Assembly: GCA_024278955.1 (NCBI GenBank)
Contig: JAJRSE010000071.1
Location: 1 to 64,000, forward strand
Reading direction: 5' to 3'
DNA length: 64,000 bases
Source: Planctomycetota bacterium
GTDB lineage: Bacteria > Planctomycetota > Planctomycetia > Pirellulales > Lacipirellulaceae
The stretch's first letter is position 1; each line of letters opens with the position of its first letter. The notes under the pieces were generated by a model, which was not told the DNA's origin, searched no databases, and saw only the letters and a list, made by a program, of their open reading frames with translations. Made by a program: the position numbers and the translations under genes. Below, piece by piece: positions 18,132-27,552 of the stretch.

Positions 18132-18518
18132 TTAAGCGGGCTGTGCTAGTAATTCGCTAACTGACTTGACAATGGCGGATGGGCTGAATGGTTTGGCAAA
18201 TGTCGCGGAGATACCTAGCTCTTCTCGCAATCGGTGAAGTTCTAACTCCAAGCCCTTAGCAGTAAGCAAGATGATAGGACAATGGGCGTACGCGGGTTCT
18301 TCGCGTAGCCGCTGGCACAACTCAACCCCGGTCATCTCGGGCATCTGCTGGTCCGTGATCACGATATCAAAATGCGATTCTAAGGCGAGCTCGAATGCGA
18401 CTCGACCGTTGCAGGCTGTTTCGGTTTCTAGCCCAGCGCCTTTGAGAGCAAACTGAGTTATCCGAGCCAGTGCAATGTTGTCGTCGACAATCAGCGCCCT
18501 TTTAACACGTTCTTCCAT
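18132..18518 (-). CDS. response regulator (receiver only)
   Basis: ALIVDDNIALARI, VITDQQMPEMTGVELC, ILLTAKG motifs. Confidence 0.9.
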   Translation of the reverse strand: MEERVKRALIVDDNIALARITQFALKGAGLETETACNGRVAFELALESHFDIVITDQQMPEMTGVELCQRLREEPAYAHCPIILLTAKGLELELHRLREELGISATFAKPFSPSAIVKSVSELLAQPA

Positions 18519-18551
18519 TCTTTTCTTGCCCCTACTTATGCTTTGTAAAAA

Positions 18552-19001
18552 TTAAAGCGCGTCGTAGTTGACGGCCGCATCACTTGAAGTTGCTGCCCCG
18601 TAGTTGCAAATGAAGGTGCCATCGGCGGTGTTAAACTTCCAACCGGCGCTCGATGGATTATCAGCGACTGTGGCCCCCGCACCTGTTGGCACGACGTTGA
18701 AATTCTTGTTCGCTACAAGGCCAACCGGACAGATGGGAAAAGCCCCACGAACGAAAGGCGCGATCGCAGTTCGGAAGTCGGCTCCTGTGCTCGTGCAAGG
18801 AGGCAGAGCACCACCGTTTTCGGAAGCATAGAGCTCTATGGCATCGCGAACGATAGACAGAGTTTGCTTAAGGCCGTTGTCCGTGGCGTCGCTCGAGACG
18901 CTCAACAGCTTAGGTGCAGCTACTCCAGCGAGTATGCCCAAAATCATGATTACGACAACCAATTCGATCAACGTAAAACCAGTTTTCATATTCTTCTTCA
19001 T
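18552..19001 (-). CDS. type IV pilin/pseudopilin, prepilin-type N-terminus (GspG-like)
   Basis: MKTGFTLIELVVVIMILGILAGVAAPKLL class III signal. Confidence 0.9.
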   Translation of the reverse strand: MKKNMKTGFTLIELVVVIMILGILAGVAAPKLLSVSSDATDNGLKQTLSIVRDAIELYASENGGALPPCTSTGADFRTAIAPFVRGAFPICPVGLVANKNFNVVPTGAGATVADNPSSAGWKFNTADGTFICNYGAATSSDAAVNYDAL

Positions 19002-19429
19002 TATTACTGTCCTCAATAAGTGGCCCAGGTTTATTAGGCGGGTATTCAGTTGCATGAAGCTTTCTATCCAATGGTGTCTATCTGCCAAACAGTAGCTTTC
19101 GGTTATTTGCTTTGCCGAAATGTACAGGAGCCTAAGGGAAGATTTGAAGCTTTTTACCTGGGTACGTGCTCTTTGAGGGGGTTACGTCGATTGTGGCGTT
19201 TACAGGTTTTTCGGTGGTTTACCGTCCTGCGGTCAAATTACTTGTTTGCCCAATAAGAAGAAGAGAAGGTGTTTTCGTACCAATCTCTTATTCAATTGCT
19301 GCGGTGAGCTACTCTTGTTCTGAGAAGCTCCTGGCCGAGACTGCGCAGATCTCGCTCCAGTAGCTTTGTCCGTTCCCCGTGAAACCCGTTCCCCGTGAAA
19401 ATCTTCCGCCGCCGAGTAGGAATAAGGCA

Positions 19430-21070
19430 ATGTCTGTTGACGTAGCTAAAACAGTAAACAAAGTGCTTTCCCCGCACCAAAAGGCCGTCGCTGCCCTCGA
19501 ACAGGCATTCGACGCTACTTTTGTCCTGTGGACTCGCGAGGAGTATGCCGTTTGGGTGTCCTCGTCTCCTCCTGCCATCAATCCGTCGACAAGCGATCCT
19601 AGCTTGCCGGGCCTCATGCTGCTGCTTGAAGAGACCATCGACACAGAGAAGCCAAATCACATCGAAACATTTCCTGGACAGCACCTGCTTGCTGTCCCTT
19701 TGAAAGGGCTTCGTCACGATCCCCGTTGCTGTGCCGTCGCTTGCTTGACGACCAACTCGCCCGAGCTGCTTTTGCAACTGGCGGAAGCCAAACTGCAAGA
19801 AATCCAGCACGCAAAGGACCTAGCTAGTATCCACGAAGAGAACGCCTTCTTTCTCAAACAAGTCAGCGAAGATTTCGAGGAGCTTGCATTTCTCCGCACC
19901 ATGGCAGAACGACTCGTCTTAGAAGACTGCTCGAGCGGGACCGACGAACTGGTCGCCTTTATGCTGCCGATGCTAGGGCAAACAATTTCAGTAGAAGAGT
20001 TTTATTACCTAGACGCAGAGTCAGGACCACAGCCGCGCGTCGATCAGCAGTGGTTTGCGAACGCAGAGCAGGCTTCAAGATTTTCGCATCTGCAGCTAGA
20101 GAACCTTGTCCGCCACTACAACGACGTCGCTCAGAAGAGACCGGTCGTCAAAAACCAAATTGCAGAACTAGGCCTTCACTCAGAGCTTCCCGACTTGCAT
20201 GAGTTCGTGTTGGTCGCGGTGTTCTCTGCGGTGGGACCCATTGGTTGGCTTCTTGGGGTGAACAAAGTTCAACCGGAAATCTCGACCGAAGAAGAGCCTC
20301 TCTGGCAGCTTGGTCAAGACGAATTTGGCACTTCGGAAGCTTCGTTCATTAGCACCGCAGCCACGATGCTGGCGTCTTACGCCCATAATGTAGCGTTTAT
20401 CAAAGAACGCGAACGTCTGCTGATGAGTGTGGTCAGCACCTTGGTCTCGGCAATCGAATCAAAAGACAACTACACTTGCGGCCACAGCGAACGAGTGGCT
20501 CGTTACGGAAAACGATTGGCCGCAGAAGTAGGCTACGACGAAGATGCCTGCGAGAGGCTCTATCTAACCGGGCTTCTGCATGATGTCGGAAAAATCGGAG
20601 TCAGTGATGCGGTTCTCAAAAAAGAGGGCTCCCTGACCGACGAAGAGTTTGCCGAGGTACAGAAACACCCCGATCTTGGCTGGGCTATTCTACGAGAGCT
20701 TGAGCCGCTCTCGTACGTTTTACCTGGCGTACTGCACCATCACGAACGAGTCGATGGCAAAGGATACCCCGATCGACTTGAAAGAAACGAAATTCCGTAC
20801 GATGGCCAGCTTCTGGCCGTGGTCGATGCGTTTGACGCAATGACAAGCGATCGCCCATACCGTCAAGGGATGGCGGTCGAGAAGGCCGTGCAAATTTTCA
20901 AGGAGGGGGCGGGAACTCAATGGAATGCAGCCTTAGTGGGTGCCTTCCTAAAGATTCTTCCAGACATCCTTGAGATTAAAGACAACTACGTTCGCCCCCC
21001 TCTCCCAATACGGTCGAAAACCAACCACGGACTGAAAATTATTGCTAACCCTAACACCGCAAACCTCTAG
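19430..21070 (+). CDS. HD-GYP domain protein (putative c-di-GMP phosphodiesterase)
   Basis: LLHDVGKIG and HHHERVDGKGYPD motifs; start chosen at ATG 19430 after an AGGAATAAGG-type ribosome-binding site. Confidence 0.9.
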   Translation: MSVDVAKTVNKVLSPHQKAVAALEQAFDATFVLWTREEYAVWVSSSPPAINPSTSDPSLPGLMLLLEETIDTEKPNHIETFPGQHLLAVPLKGLRHDPRCCAVACLTTNSPELLLQLAEAKLQEIQHAKDLASIHEENAFFLKQVSEDFEELAFLRTMAERLVLEDCSSGTDELVAFMLPMLGQTISVEEFYYLDAESGPQPRVDQQWFANAEQASRFSHLQLENLVRHYNDVAQKRPVVKNQIAELGLHSELPDLHEFVLVAVFSAVGPIGWLLGVNKVQPEISTEEEPLWQLGQDEFGTSEASFISTAATMLASYAHNVAFIKERERLLMSVVSTLVSAIESKDNYTCGHSERVARYGKRLAAEVGYDEDACERLYLTGLLHDVGKIGVSDAVLKKEGSLTDEEFAEVQKHPDLGWAILRELEPLSYVLPGVLHHHERVDGKGYPDRLERNEIPYDGQLLAVVDAFDAMTSDRPYRQGMAVEKAVQIFKEGAGTQWNAALVGAFLKILPDILEIKDNYVRPPLPIRSKTNHGLKIIANPNTANL

Positions 21071-21165
21071 CTCGTCATCTAAACCCGCTGAACAAGGCCA
21101 CGCATACGTCTTGTTTTGAATAAATCGAATCGCGTTTCTACTTATCTCAAATTCGAGAGGATCTT

Positions 21166-21438
21166 ATGGATAATTTTGTTGAACTCACCACACTATTTCG
21201 TCTGCCTTTCATCTGGTGCGCAATCGTTCTCTTTGTTGGCGGAGGGGTCTTAGGACTTGCTAGCCCGCGTACGATTAAAAAAATCAATTCCGCTTTTGCT
21301 TCTTCGGTCGACCCGGACCAAAAAGTTGGGATCCTCGACCGAGTGGTCGACACCGATCGAGTCTTGCTAAAGTATGCTCGCGTTCTCGGAATGTCCTCCT
21401 TGGCAACCGCTACCGTCCTGATCTACCAGCTTTTCTAG
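21166..21438 (+). CDS. small membrane protein
   Basis: 90 aa ORF with two hydrophobic segments; gagagg ribosome-binding site. Confidence 0.6.
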   Translation: MDNFVELTTLFRLPFIWCAIVLFVGGGVLGLASPRTIKKINSAFASSVDPDQKVGILDRVVDTDRVLLKYARVLGMSSLATATVLIYQLF

Positions 21439-21477
21439 CCACCTTGGTAATTTTTGGTAGAACAGCGAGGCACTACG

Positions 21478-21990
21478 ATGCTGAGAACTTCTCGAACAGG
21501 CTACACGATGATAGAAGTCGTGCTCGTGATGCTCGTCATGGGCATCATGGCCGCGGCTGCTGCGCCCCGTTATAGCCGCATGGTTTCTCGATTTCGTGTG
21601 GAAGCAGCGGCCAGACGAATTGTTGCCGATCTCAGCCAAGTGCGTGCCCGCGCTATGACAATTGGGGCTGCAGCAGGGGAGGAAGTAAGCTTCTACTCGG
21701 CGACCGATCGATATCAAATGCGCGGCGATCCCGACCCCAACCACCCGAATCGAGAGTACTGGGTTGAATTTTCAAAGACGGCTTACCCGGTCGACCTTGT
21801 TTCGGCGACCTTTACGAACATCGAGGGCGACACCAGCTCTGAATTGGTGAGATACAACATGTACGGTTCCCCAGAGTCCGGTTCCTCGGCAGCTGTACCT
21901 TTGGCCAGCGGAGAGATCGTTGTCGCCTCGGGAGGCCAGCTGCGTACGGTAGTGATCAACTCGGTTACCGGCAAGGCGAGCGTCCAATGA
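21478..21990 (+). CDS. prepilin-type N-terminal cleavage protein (GspH/FimT-like)
   Basis: GYTMIEVVLVMLVMGIMAAAAAPRYSRMV. Confidence 0.85.
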   Translation: MLRTSRTGYTMIEVVLVMLVMGIMAAAAAPRYSRMVSRFRVEAAARRIVADLSQVRARAMTIGAAAGEEVSFYSATDRYQMRGDPDPNHPNREYWVEFSKTAYPVDLVSATFTNIEGDTSSELVRYNMYGSPESGSSAAVPLASGEIVVASGGQLRTVVINSVTGKASVQ

Positions 21991-23093
21991 GCGGGAACAA
22001 TCGAGTCAATCGAAAATTTGCTCGAAAGCAAACACGGCGAGAGCATTCTCGTCGTGGGCATACGCTACTAGAGCTTATTGTGAGCACCGCGGCGGGAGCG
22101 GCCTTGGTGGCGGGACTTTTTGGCAGCCTTTACATTGCTAGCCAAAGTTTCGACCGAGGAACTCGTGCGATTGATCAGTCGGCAGCGCAAGAGATTCTAA
22201 GCGACTTTCTCAGAGACCTGGGCCAAGCCCTCCGTTTTACCGAACGCACGGCCAAGGCGGTCACGTTCACTGTCCCCGATCGCACGGGAGACCGCTTGCC
22301 CGAAACGATTCGCTATGCCTGGGGCGGCACTGCCGGCGACTCGTTGACCTATCAATACAATGGTTCGGCGGTTGTAACGCTCGTCGCCGGCGTGCAAAAC
22401 TTCGACTTGAGCTATATGACTCGAACAGTAACAGGCATGGATGTCGGTGAGCCAACACCTATCGCTGGCGTAATGCTCGAAGAATTCACCGAGATGAAAG
22501 AGGGTTCGGGCAACCAGTCAACCACGATCGACACCCCGCCCAGTACCAACGCCGGCGACCTGTTGATAGCCGTGCTTGTTACGGATGGGAACGACACAAT
22601 CTTACCGCCGGCAGGTTGGAACGAAGTTTCGCTAGGAGTGAGCTCAAATAGAGTTGCGGTTGGCGTGTGGTGGAAACTGGCCGGAAGTTCGGAACCCGCA
22701 TCCAGCACTTTTACTTGGACCGATTTCGAGCAATCCTACGGTTGGATTATGCGATTCACCGGTCACGATGCCGCCAATCCAATCGACGTAAGCGCCGACA
22801 ACAGCGGCAGCTCCTCAAGCCCTGTTTCGCCAGCAATCACGACATCGATCGATAATGCGATGATCCTCCGAATCGGGGGATTTGACGATGACGATATCAC
22901 GCTCGGCGACACGGGATTGAGCGGACATCAAACAGTCGTGATGGATGAAAGCAAGAATGGCAATGGCACCCTATCGGGAGGAGCGGGGCACACCGCGCAA
23001 GCAACGGCGGGCGACTCAGGTACTGCAAACTTCAGCCTAACTAACAGCGAAGAGTGGTGGACGGTCACCCTCGGCATCGCGCCCGCTCCCTGA
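21987..23093 (+). CDS. minor pilin (PilW-like N-terminus) with a large C-terminal beta-rich domain
   Basis: GHTLLELIVSTAAGAALVAGLFGSLYIASQ prepilin N-terminus, then about 200 aa Ser/Thr/Gly/Asp-rich domain; ATGA overlap with the preceding gene. Confidence 0.8.
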   Translation: MSGNNRVNRKFARKQTRREHSRRGHTLLELIVSTAAGAALVAGLFGSLYIASQSFDRGTRAIDQSAAQEILSDFLRDLGQALRFTERTAKAVTFTVPDRTGDRLPETIRYAWGGTAGDSLTYQYNGSAVVTLVAGVQNFDLSYMTRTVTGMDVGEPTPIAGVMLEEFTEMKEGSGNQSTTIDTPPSTNAGDLLIAVLVTDGNDTILPPAGWNEVSLGVSSNRVAVGVWWKLAGSSEPASSTFTWTDFEQSYGWIMRFTGHDAANPIDVSADNSGSSSSPVSPAITTSIDNAMILRIGGFDDDDITLGDTGLSGHQTVVMDESKNGNGTLSGGAGHTAQATAGDSGTANFSLTNSEEWWTVTLGIAPAP

Positions 23094-23137
23094 GATCCCC
23101 GCTCCTTGAGATCCCCGTCCTTTGAGATCAAAGTCCA

Positions 23138-23770
23138 ATGAATTTTTGCAACCACCAAATTACGCGGCACGGAACAAGCATGGTCGAGGTCGTCGTCGCG
23201 ACGTTGCTCTCGGGAATTGTGATTATCGGTTCACTCGAAGTGATGGGCGGTGCGATCAAGACTCGAACTGCGAGTTCGCAGTATGCTTTGGGACCCATGC
23301 TAGCCAGCGAATTGCTTGCCGAGGTGATGTCGAAATCGTATGAAGATCCCGAGGCACCGGGAACCGGCTCGCTATTCGGAGTTGGTAAAGAGTCTGGGGA
23401 GTCGGCCCGTAGTACCTTCGACGACGTCGACGACTATTGGAACTACAGCGAGTCGCCGCCGCTAGACAGCAACGATCAGGAGATGACGCAATACTCGGGT
23501 TGGTCGCGTGCCGTTTCTTGGAGGTACGCAAAGACTGGCGACACGAGTTTTTCGTTTTTTCCAACTGGATTGACGAAGGTCACCGTCACGGTGACTGCTC
23601 CTGACGGAAGCGTGACTAGACGATACGGAATTCGTAGTAAAGATGGGGCTTTGGAGCAGCCTGTCGCGATCGACTCCGAGATCGTGACTTGGGTAGGGGC
23701 GGAACTTCAGATTGGCGCTCAGGGGATTGCCCGGGCAGGAATCAATCTGACAAACGCTGCAACAGATTGA
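23138..23770 (+). CDS. minor pilin (PilV-like)
   Basis: HGTSMVEVVVATLLSGIVIIGSLEVMGGA. Confidence 0.75.
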   Translation: MNFCNHQITRHGTSMVEVVVATLLSGIVIIGSLEVMGGAIKTRTASSQYALGPMLASELLAEVMSKSYEDPEAPGTGSLFGVGKESGESARSTFDDVDDYWNYSESPPLDSNDQEMTQYSGWSRAVSWRYAKTGDTSFSFFPTGLTKVTVTVTAPDGSVTRRYGIRSKDGALEQPVAIDSEIVTWVGAELQIGAQGIARAGINLTNAATD

Positions 23771-23794
23771 AATGAGTACTTTTGAGATTTAACC

Positions 23795-25078
23795 ATGACT
23801 CGTTCTTCAAAAAATCAACGTATTGCCAATCGCGTCGCGTCGCGCCGTGGAAGCATCTATCTGGCCGTGCTCGGCGTGGCGATGGTGGTTTCGATTATCG
23901 GCATGGCCTCCATGTCGATTGCCCGGTTGCAGCTCAGGTCGACTCGAAACCTTCAAGACTTAGAAGAAGCGCGGCTGCTGTCGCAATCGGGGGTTGACTT
24001 TGGTTTGTCCAATATGCAATCGCTAGGAGATTGGCGAACCGATCGCACGCATGCGGTCGAATTTGCTCCGCTTGCCCTTGGGAACGGCACAATGACCTAT
24101 GTGCTTCTCGACGACGACGGCGACCTGGAGGACGATCCAACCGACACCGTACATCTTCGAGGCATCGGCCGAGTCGGCGACGCCGTTTTTGCGACCAGCG
24201 TCCTGCTAGAACCGGGAGGAGAGGGATTGACCTCGTTAGAAAGCTCGTTGCACTCCGACGAAGGGTTGGACCAGGACCAGGACGGGAGCATTACGACGAA
24301 CCAAACCGTAAGTACCAACGGCGATATCGAGAAAACCAATGGCAACCCGACGATTACGGGAGACGCTTGGGCCGCCGGGGATATCGATCTAGGGGTCTCA
24401 GGGACCGCCTTGGCAAACCAAACCCCCGGCAAGGAGATGCCCGCCGAAGCAACTGTTTTTGACTATTATCTTTCCAAAGGAACTCGGGTCAACATCGGCA
24501 GCATCCCTTTGCAGACGATAAGCGATCTGGTCATGAGCCCCACGAACAACCCCTACGGAACGGAGACCAATCCGCTCGGGATCTACGTCATCGACTGCCA
24601 AGAAAGCGATCTGCTTATCCAAGACGCGAGAATCCATGGAACCCTAGTCATCTTAAACGCCGGATCAGGCACAAGAATCGACAAAGACATCCACTGGGAA
24701 CCAGCGGTAGCGAACTACCCTGCCCTAATGGTGCAAGGCAATCTTGAGATGAGGTGGCATGCCGAACATCTATTGAGCGAGAACCTACGAGGCGTCAATT
24801 TCAATCCGGCACACTCTCCGTACCAAGGAGTCAGCGACTCGGATATGACAGACGAGTACACAGCTGTCATCAAAGGGCTTATCTACATTTCAGGGGACCT
24901 GGCCATCACATACACATGCAATCTCGAAGGCATGGTGCTTGTGGGAGGTACAGCTGAAGTCACCAAGGGACTCACACTTACCTACGACTCGAAATTTCTC
25001 AACTATCCCCCTCCAGGGTTTGCTAAGGGTGCGGTTATGCAGATTGTGCCGGGCACATGGACACGGGTCTCATATTAA
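23795..25078 (+). CDS. PilX-like pilus-associated protein with beta-rich domain
   Basis: RRGSIYLAVLGVAMVVSIIGMASMSIARLQLR N-terminus; follows three prepilin genes. Confidence 0.65.
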   Translation: MTRSSKNQRIANRVASRRGSIYLAVLGVAMVVSIIGMASMSIARLQLRSTRNLQDLEEARLLSQSGVDFGLSNMQSLGDWRTDRTHAVEFAPLALGNGTMTYVLLDDDGDLEDDPTDTVHLRGIGRVGDAVFATSVLLEPGGEGLTSLESSLHSDEGLDQDQDGSITTNQTVSTNGDIEKTNGNPTITGDAWAAGDIDLGVSGTALANQTPGKEMPAEATVFDYYLSKGTRVNIGSIPLQTISDLVMSPTNNPYGTETNPLGIYVIDCQESDLLIQDARIHGTLVILNAGSGTRIDKDIHWEPAVANYPALMVQGNLEMRWHAEHLLSENLRGVNFNPAHSPYQGVSDSDMTDEYTAVIKGLIYISGDLAITYTCNLEGMVLVGGTAEVTKGLTLTYDSKFLNYPPPGFAKGAVMQIVPGTWTRVSY

Positions 25079-25166
25079 TACAAGTGCGGCAATTTGCAGA
25101 GGGGTGATGCCCTGTAGGTAACCTAGCCTTGAGAAAGACCTTCTCGCGACCTGCGTATCGCAGTGT

Positions 25167-26735
25167 TTGCGAGCAATCCCTTCCACTCGATTCCATACAA
25201 AACTTGCCTGCAACGCTATGACAAATGCCGGAGCAAATCTGAAAATGGCTTCCTTTGCTCAAGAGGTGATGGAGGTCCACAAGTATTTAGAAGCATTGTT
25301 AGTTGCGGCAGTTTTTGGGATTACGGTTTTCATGCTGACCTCCGAAGTCGAAAACCCCGTCGTTTTACATTTGTACTACGTTCCCGTCATATTAACGGGT
25401 TTCTTTCGCGGGGCGTACCACGCCCGACTGATGTCGCTTTTTTGTATCCTGACCGCGACGACCGTATTTCTTCCCGCCATGTACGATGCCTCCGTTGAGC
25501 CCACCTCACTCGGGCCAGTTTTCGCCTTCATGCTTTGGGGAGCAACTCTGGTGCTGATCGCCATGCTCGTGGGAACTCTGAGCGACGGATGGCGCAGCGC
25601 TATGAGCGAGCTTTGCGTTGCCCACGAGCGGGATGTCCTCACCGATTCTCTGACCGATGCTGCCAATCGTCGGGCATTCGAGTATGAACTCAACCGGCGT
25701 TTGGCCCAATGGAATCGCGATCAAACACCCCTTTATCTCGTTCTTCTCGACATCGACCACTTCAAGAAATTCAACGACCGCTATGGCCATCAGGCAGGAG
25801 ATGCCGTCCTCAAGTCAGTTGCCAAGGTTCTGCAACAAACGGTGCGCGAAGTCGATCTCGTTGCCCGATACGGAGGCGAAGAATTTGCTCTTGTGATCTC
25901 CGGAACCGAAGCGGACGATGTCAAAGACATTGCCGAACGAGCTCGCAGCCTGATCGAGTCTTCTCGTTTTCCTCACCGAGGGTTGATGCTACGGGTCACG
26001 GCAAGCCTTGGCGTTGCTCAGATCAGCAACGGAGAAGACATTACTTCGCTTATCCAACGCTCTGATGCCGCGTTATATTGCTCAAAGGAAGCAGGTCGTA
26101 ACTGCATTCATTTCCACGATGGAACCACGTGCCAGCGATTTGGTCTGGGCATGGCTACCGAAACAGTCGATTCGCTAAATGAAAGTTCCACGCCCAACTC
26201 GCCTGACGTCTACACGGATGAAACAACGGGATTACCCGCTCAAAAGGTTTTCCTCGAAGAGTTCCGACGACGCACTTTAGAAACACGCCGCTACAGTGGC
26301 GATCTAGCGATTGCCATCGTTGCCATTGACGGGCTCATGAAAGACACGGACCGTGATGTGCGGACACAAAAAGTTCTCCTCGCAACCATCTCCCAACTGG
26401 CTGCTTCGGTGCTTCGCGAAACCGATATGATTGCACGCTACGACGCCAATTGTTTCAGCATACTGTTTCCCACGACGTCGATGGAGATGGCGTTGGTCCC
26501 GCTAAAACGGTTGAGCCGTGATGCATCGCAATATTCCAATGCACACTGCCCCTCGCTTTCCTTTTCGGTCAGCATCGGCGTCGCAGAAGTGTTGACTGCA
26601 GAACCCCCCGGTTTAATCTTGCAGCGAGCCGAGCTGGCTCTCGCCGCCTCAATCGCGGCAGGGGGCGACTCACTTCATGTACACGATGGCGTCGATTGCA
26701 ACTTGGTTCACGTCGATGGCCTAGTCGCCAAATAA
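25167..26735 (+). CDS. diguanylate cyclase-like protein with tandem GGDEF domains (second degenerate)
   Basis: N-terminal TM region, first domain REVDLVARYGGEEF, second domain RETDMIARYDANCF. Confidence 0.88.
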   Translation: MRAIPSTRFHTKLACNAMTNAGANLKMASFAQEVMEVHKYLEALLVAAVFGITVFMLTSEVENPVVLHLYYVPVILTGFFRGAYHARLMSLFCILTATTVFLPAMYDASVEPTSLGPVFAFMLWGATLVLIAMLVGTLSDGWRSAMSELCVAHERDVLTDSLTDAANRRAFEYELNRRLAQWNRDQTPLYLVLLDIDHFKKFNDRYGHQAGDAVLKSVAKVLQQTVREVDLVARYGGEEFALVISGTEADDVKDIAERARSLIESSRFPHRGLMLRVTASLGVAQISNGEDITSLIQRSDAALYCSKEAGRNCIHFHDGTTCQRFGLGMATETVDSLNESSTPNSPDVYTDETTGLPAQKVFLEEFRRRTLETRRYSGDLAIAIVAIDGLMKDTDRDVRTQKVLLATISQLAASVLRETDMIARYDANCFSILFPTTSMEMALVPLKRLSRDASQYSNAHCPSLSFSVSIGVAEVLTAEPPGLILQRAELALAASIAAGGDSLHVHDGVDCNLVHVDGLVAK

Positions 26736-26772
26736 CCTGGAAACAAGCGAAACCTGGCTCTTGAACTGCTCT

Positions 26773-27513
26773 TTAGAGCCATCTGCGAAGCCAACGCGGC
26801 AGATAATCGCGATGCCGATTCAACAGCGCTCCCGTAACCAATACGCCATCTTCTTCAAGACGTCGCAGGGCGCGTTGGGCTTCTTGACGCTTGGTCGCTT
26901 CGCTTCGAGCAACCAGCAAGACGGTATCCAACTCTCTCGCCAAAGGCAAAGCCTTGCTTAACGCCTCGGCTACCGGGAGGTCGACGATTACCAGCCCATA
27001 CTCGGCCTGGAAATATTCGAGCATCTCTGCCACCATGTGGCTTTGCATCTCCAGCCCGTTCGAGTCCGAGAGGTTGCCTAGAGGAAGCAGGTCGACGTTT
27101 TCGCCAATGGGTTTCGGTTCGCACTCTCGCGGCGAAAGTTCTCCCGACAAAACATCCAAAAGCCCCCCCTCATTGGCAACACGAAAAACCTTTTGCAACG
27201 AGGGCGATCGCCAATTGGCGTCGATGAGCAACACGCGCTCAGCAAGCTGCGATCCCGCGTGCAATGCGAGGTTCGCTGCGAGGGTCGTAGACCCCACACC
27301 AGCTTGACATCCCGAAAATCCCACCGTCATCGTTTTGCCAGCAGACGGTAGCGAATTGAGACGCCAGAGGAGCGCGTCGTAGTTCGCTTGCCGCGAACTT
27401 AGCGCTCGCGGCTTACGCCGGCGAGGTTCGGAGTAACGTGGAGCCTTTTGAGGACGATTTTCAACGTCTTCGCGGGCATTCGCATTTTGCTGTACGGTGG
27501 TATTGTTGTTCAT
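26773..27513 (-). CDS. CpsD/CapB-like exopolysaccharide ATPase (degenerate P-loop)
   Basis: VGFSGCQAGVGSTTLAANLAL, VLLIDANWRSPSLQKVF, LVIVDLPVAEA. Confidence 0.8.
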   Translation of the reverse strand: MNNNTTVQQNANAREDVENRPQKAPRYSEPRRRKPRALSSRQANYDALLWRLNSLPSAGKTMTVGFSGCQAGVGSTTLAANLALHAGSQLAERVLLIDANWRSPSLQKVFRVANEGGLLDVLSGELSPRECEPKPIGENVDLLPLGNLSDSNGLEMQSHMVAEMLEYFQAEYGLVIVDLPVAEALSKALPLARELDTVLLVARSEATKRQEAQRALRRLEEDGVLVTGALLNRHRDYLPRWLRRWL

Positions 27514-27552
27514 CGGTATCGACCTTTAAGGAAGATGCTCTTGTTTTTTTAC

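Noticed and set aside
19366-19400. tandem gttccccgtgaaa words before the HD-GYP gene
   Set aside because: Only two copies of a short word; could be a local duplication with no clear regulatory meaning.
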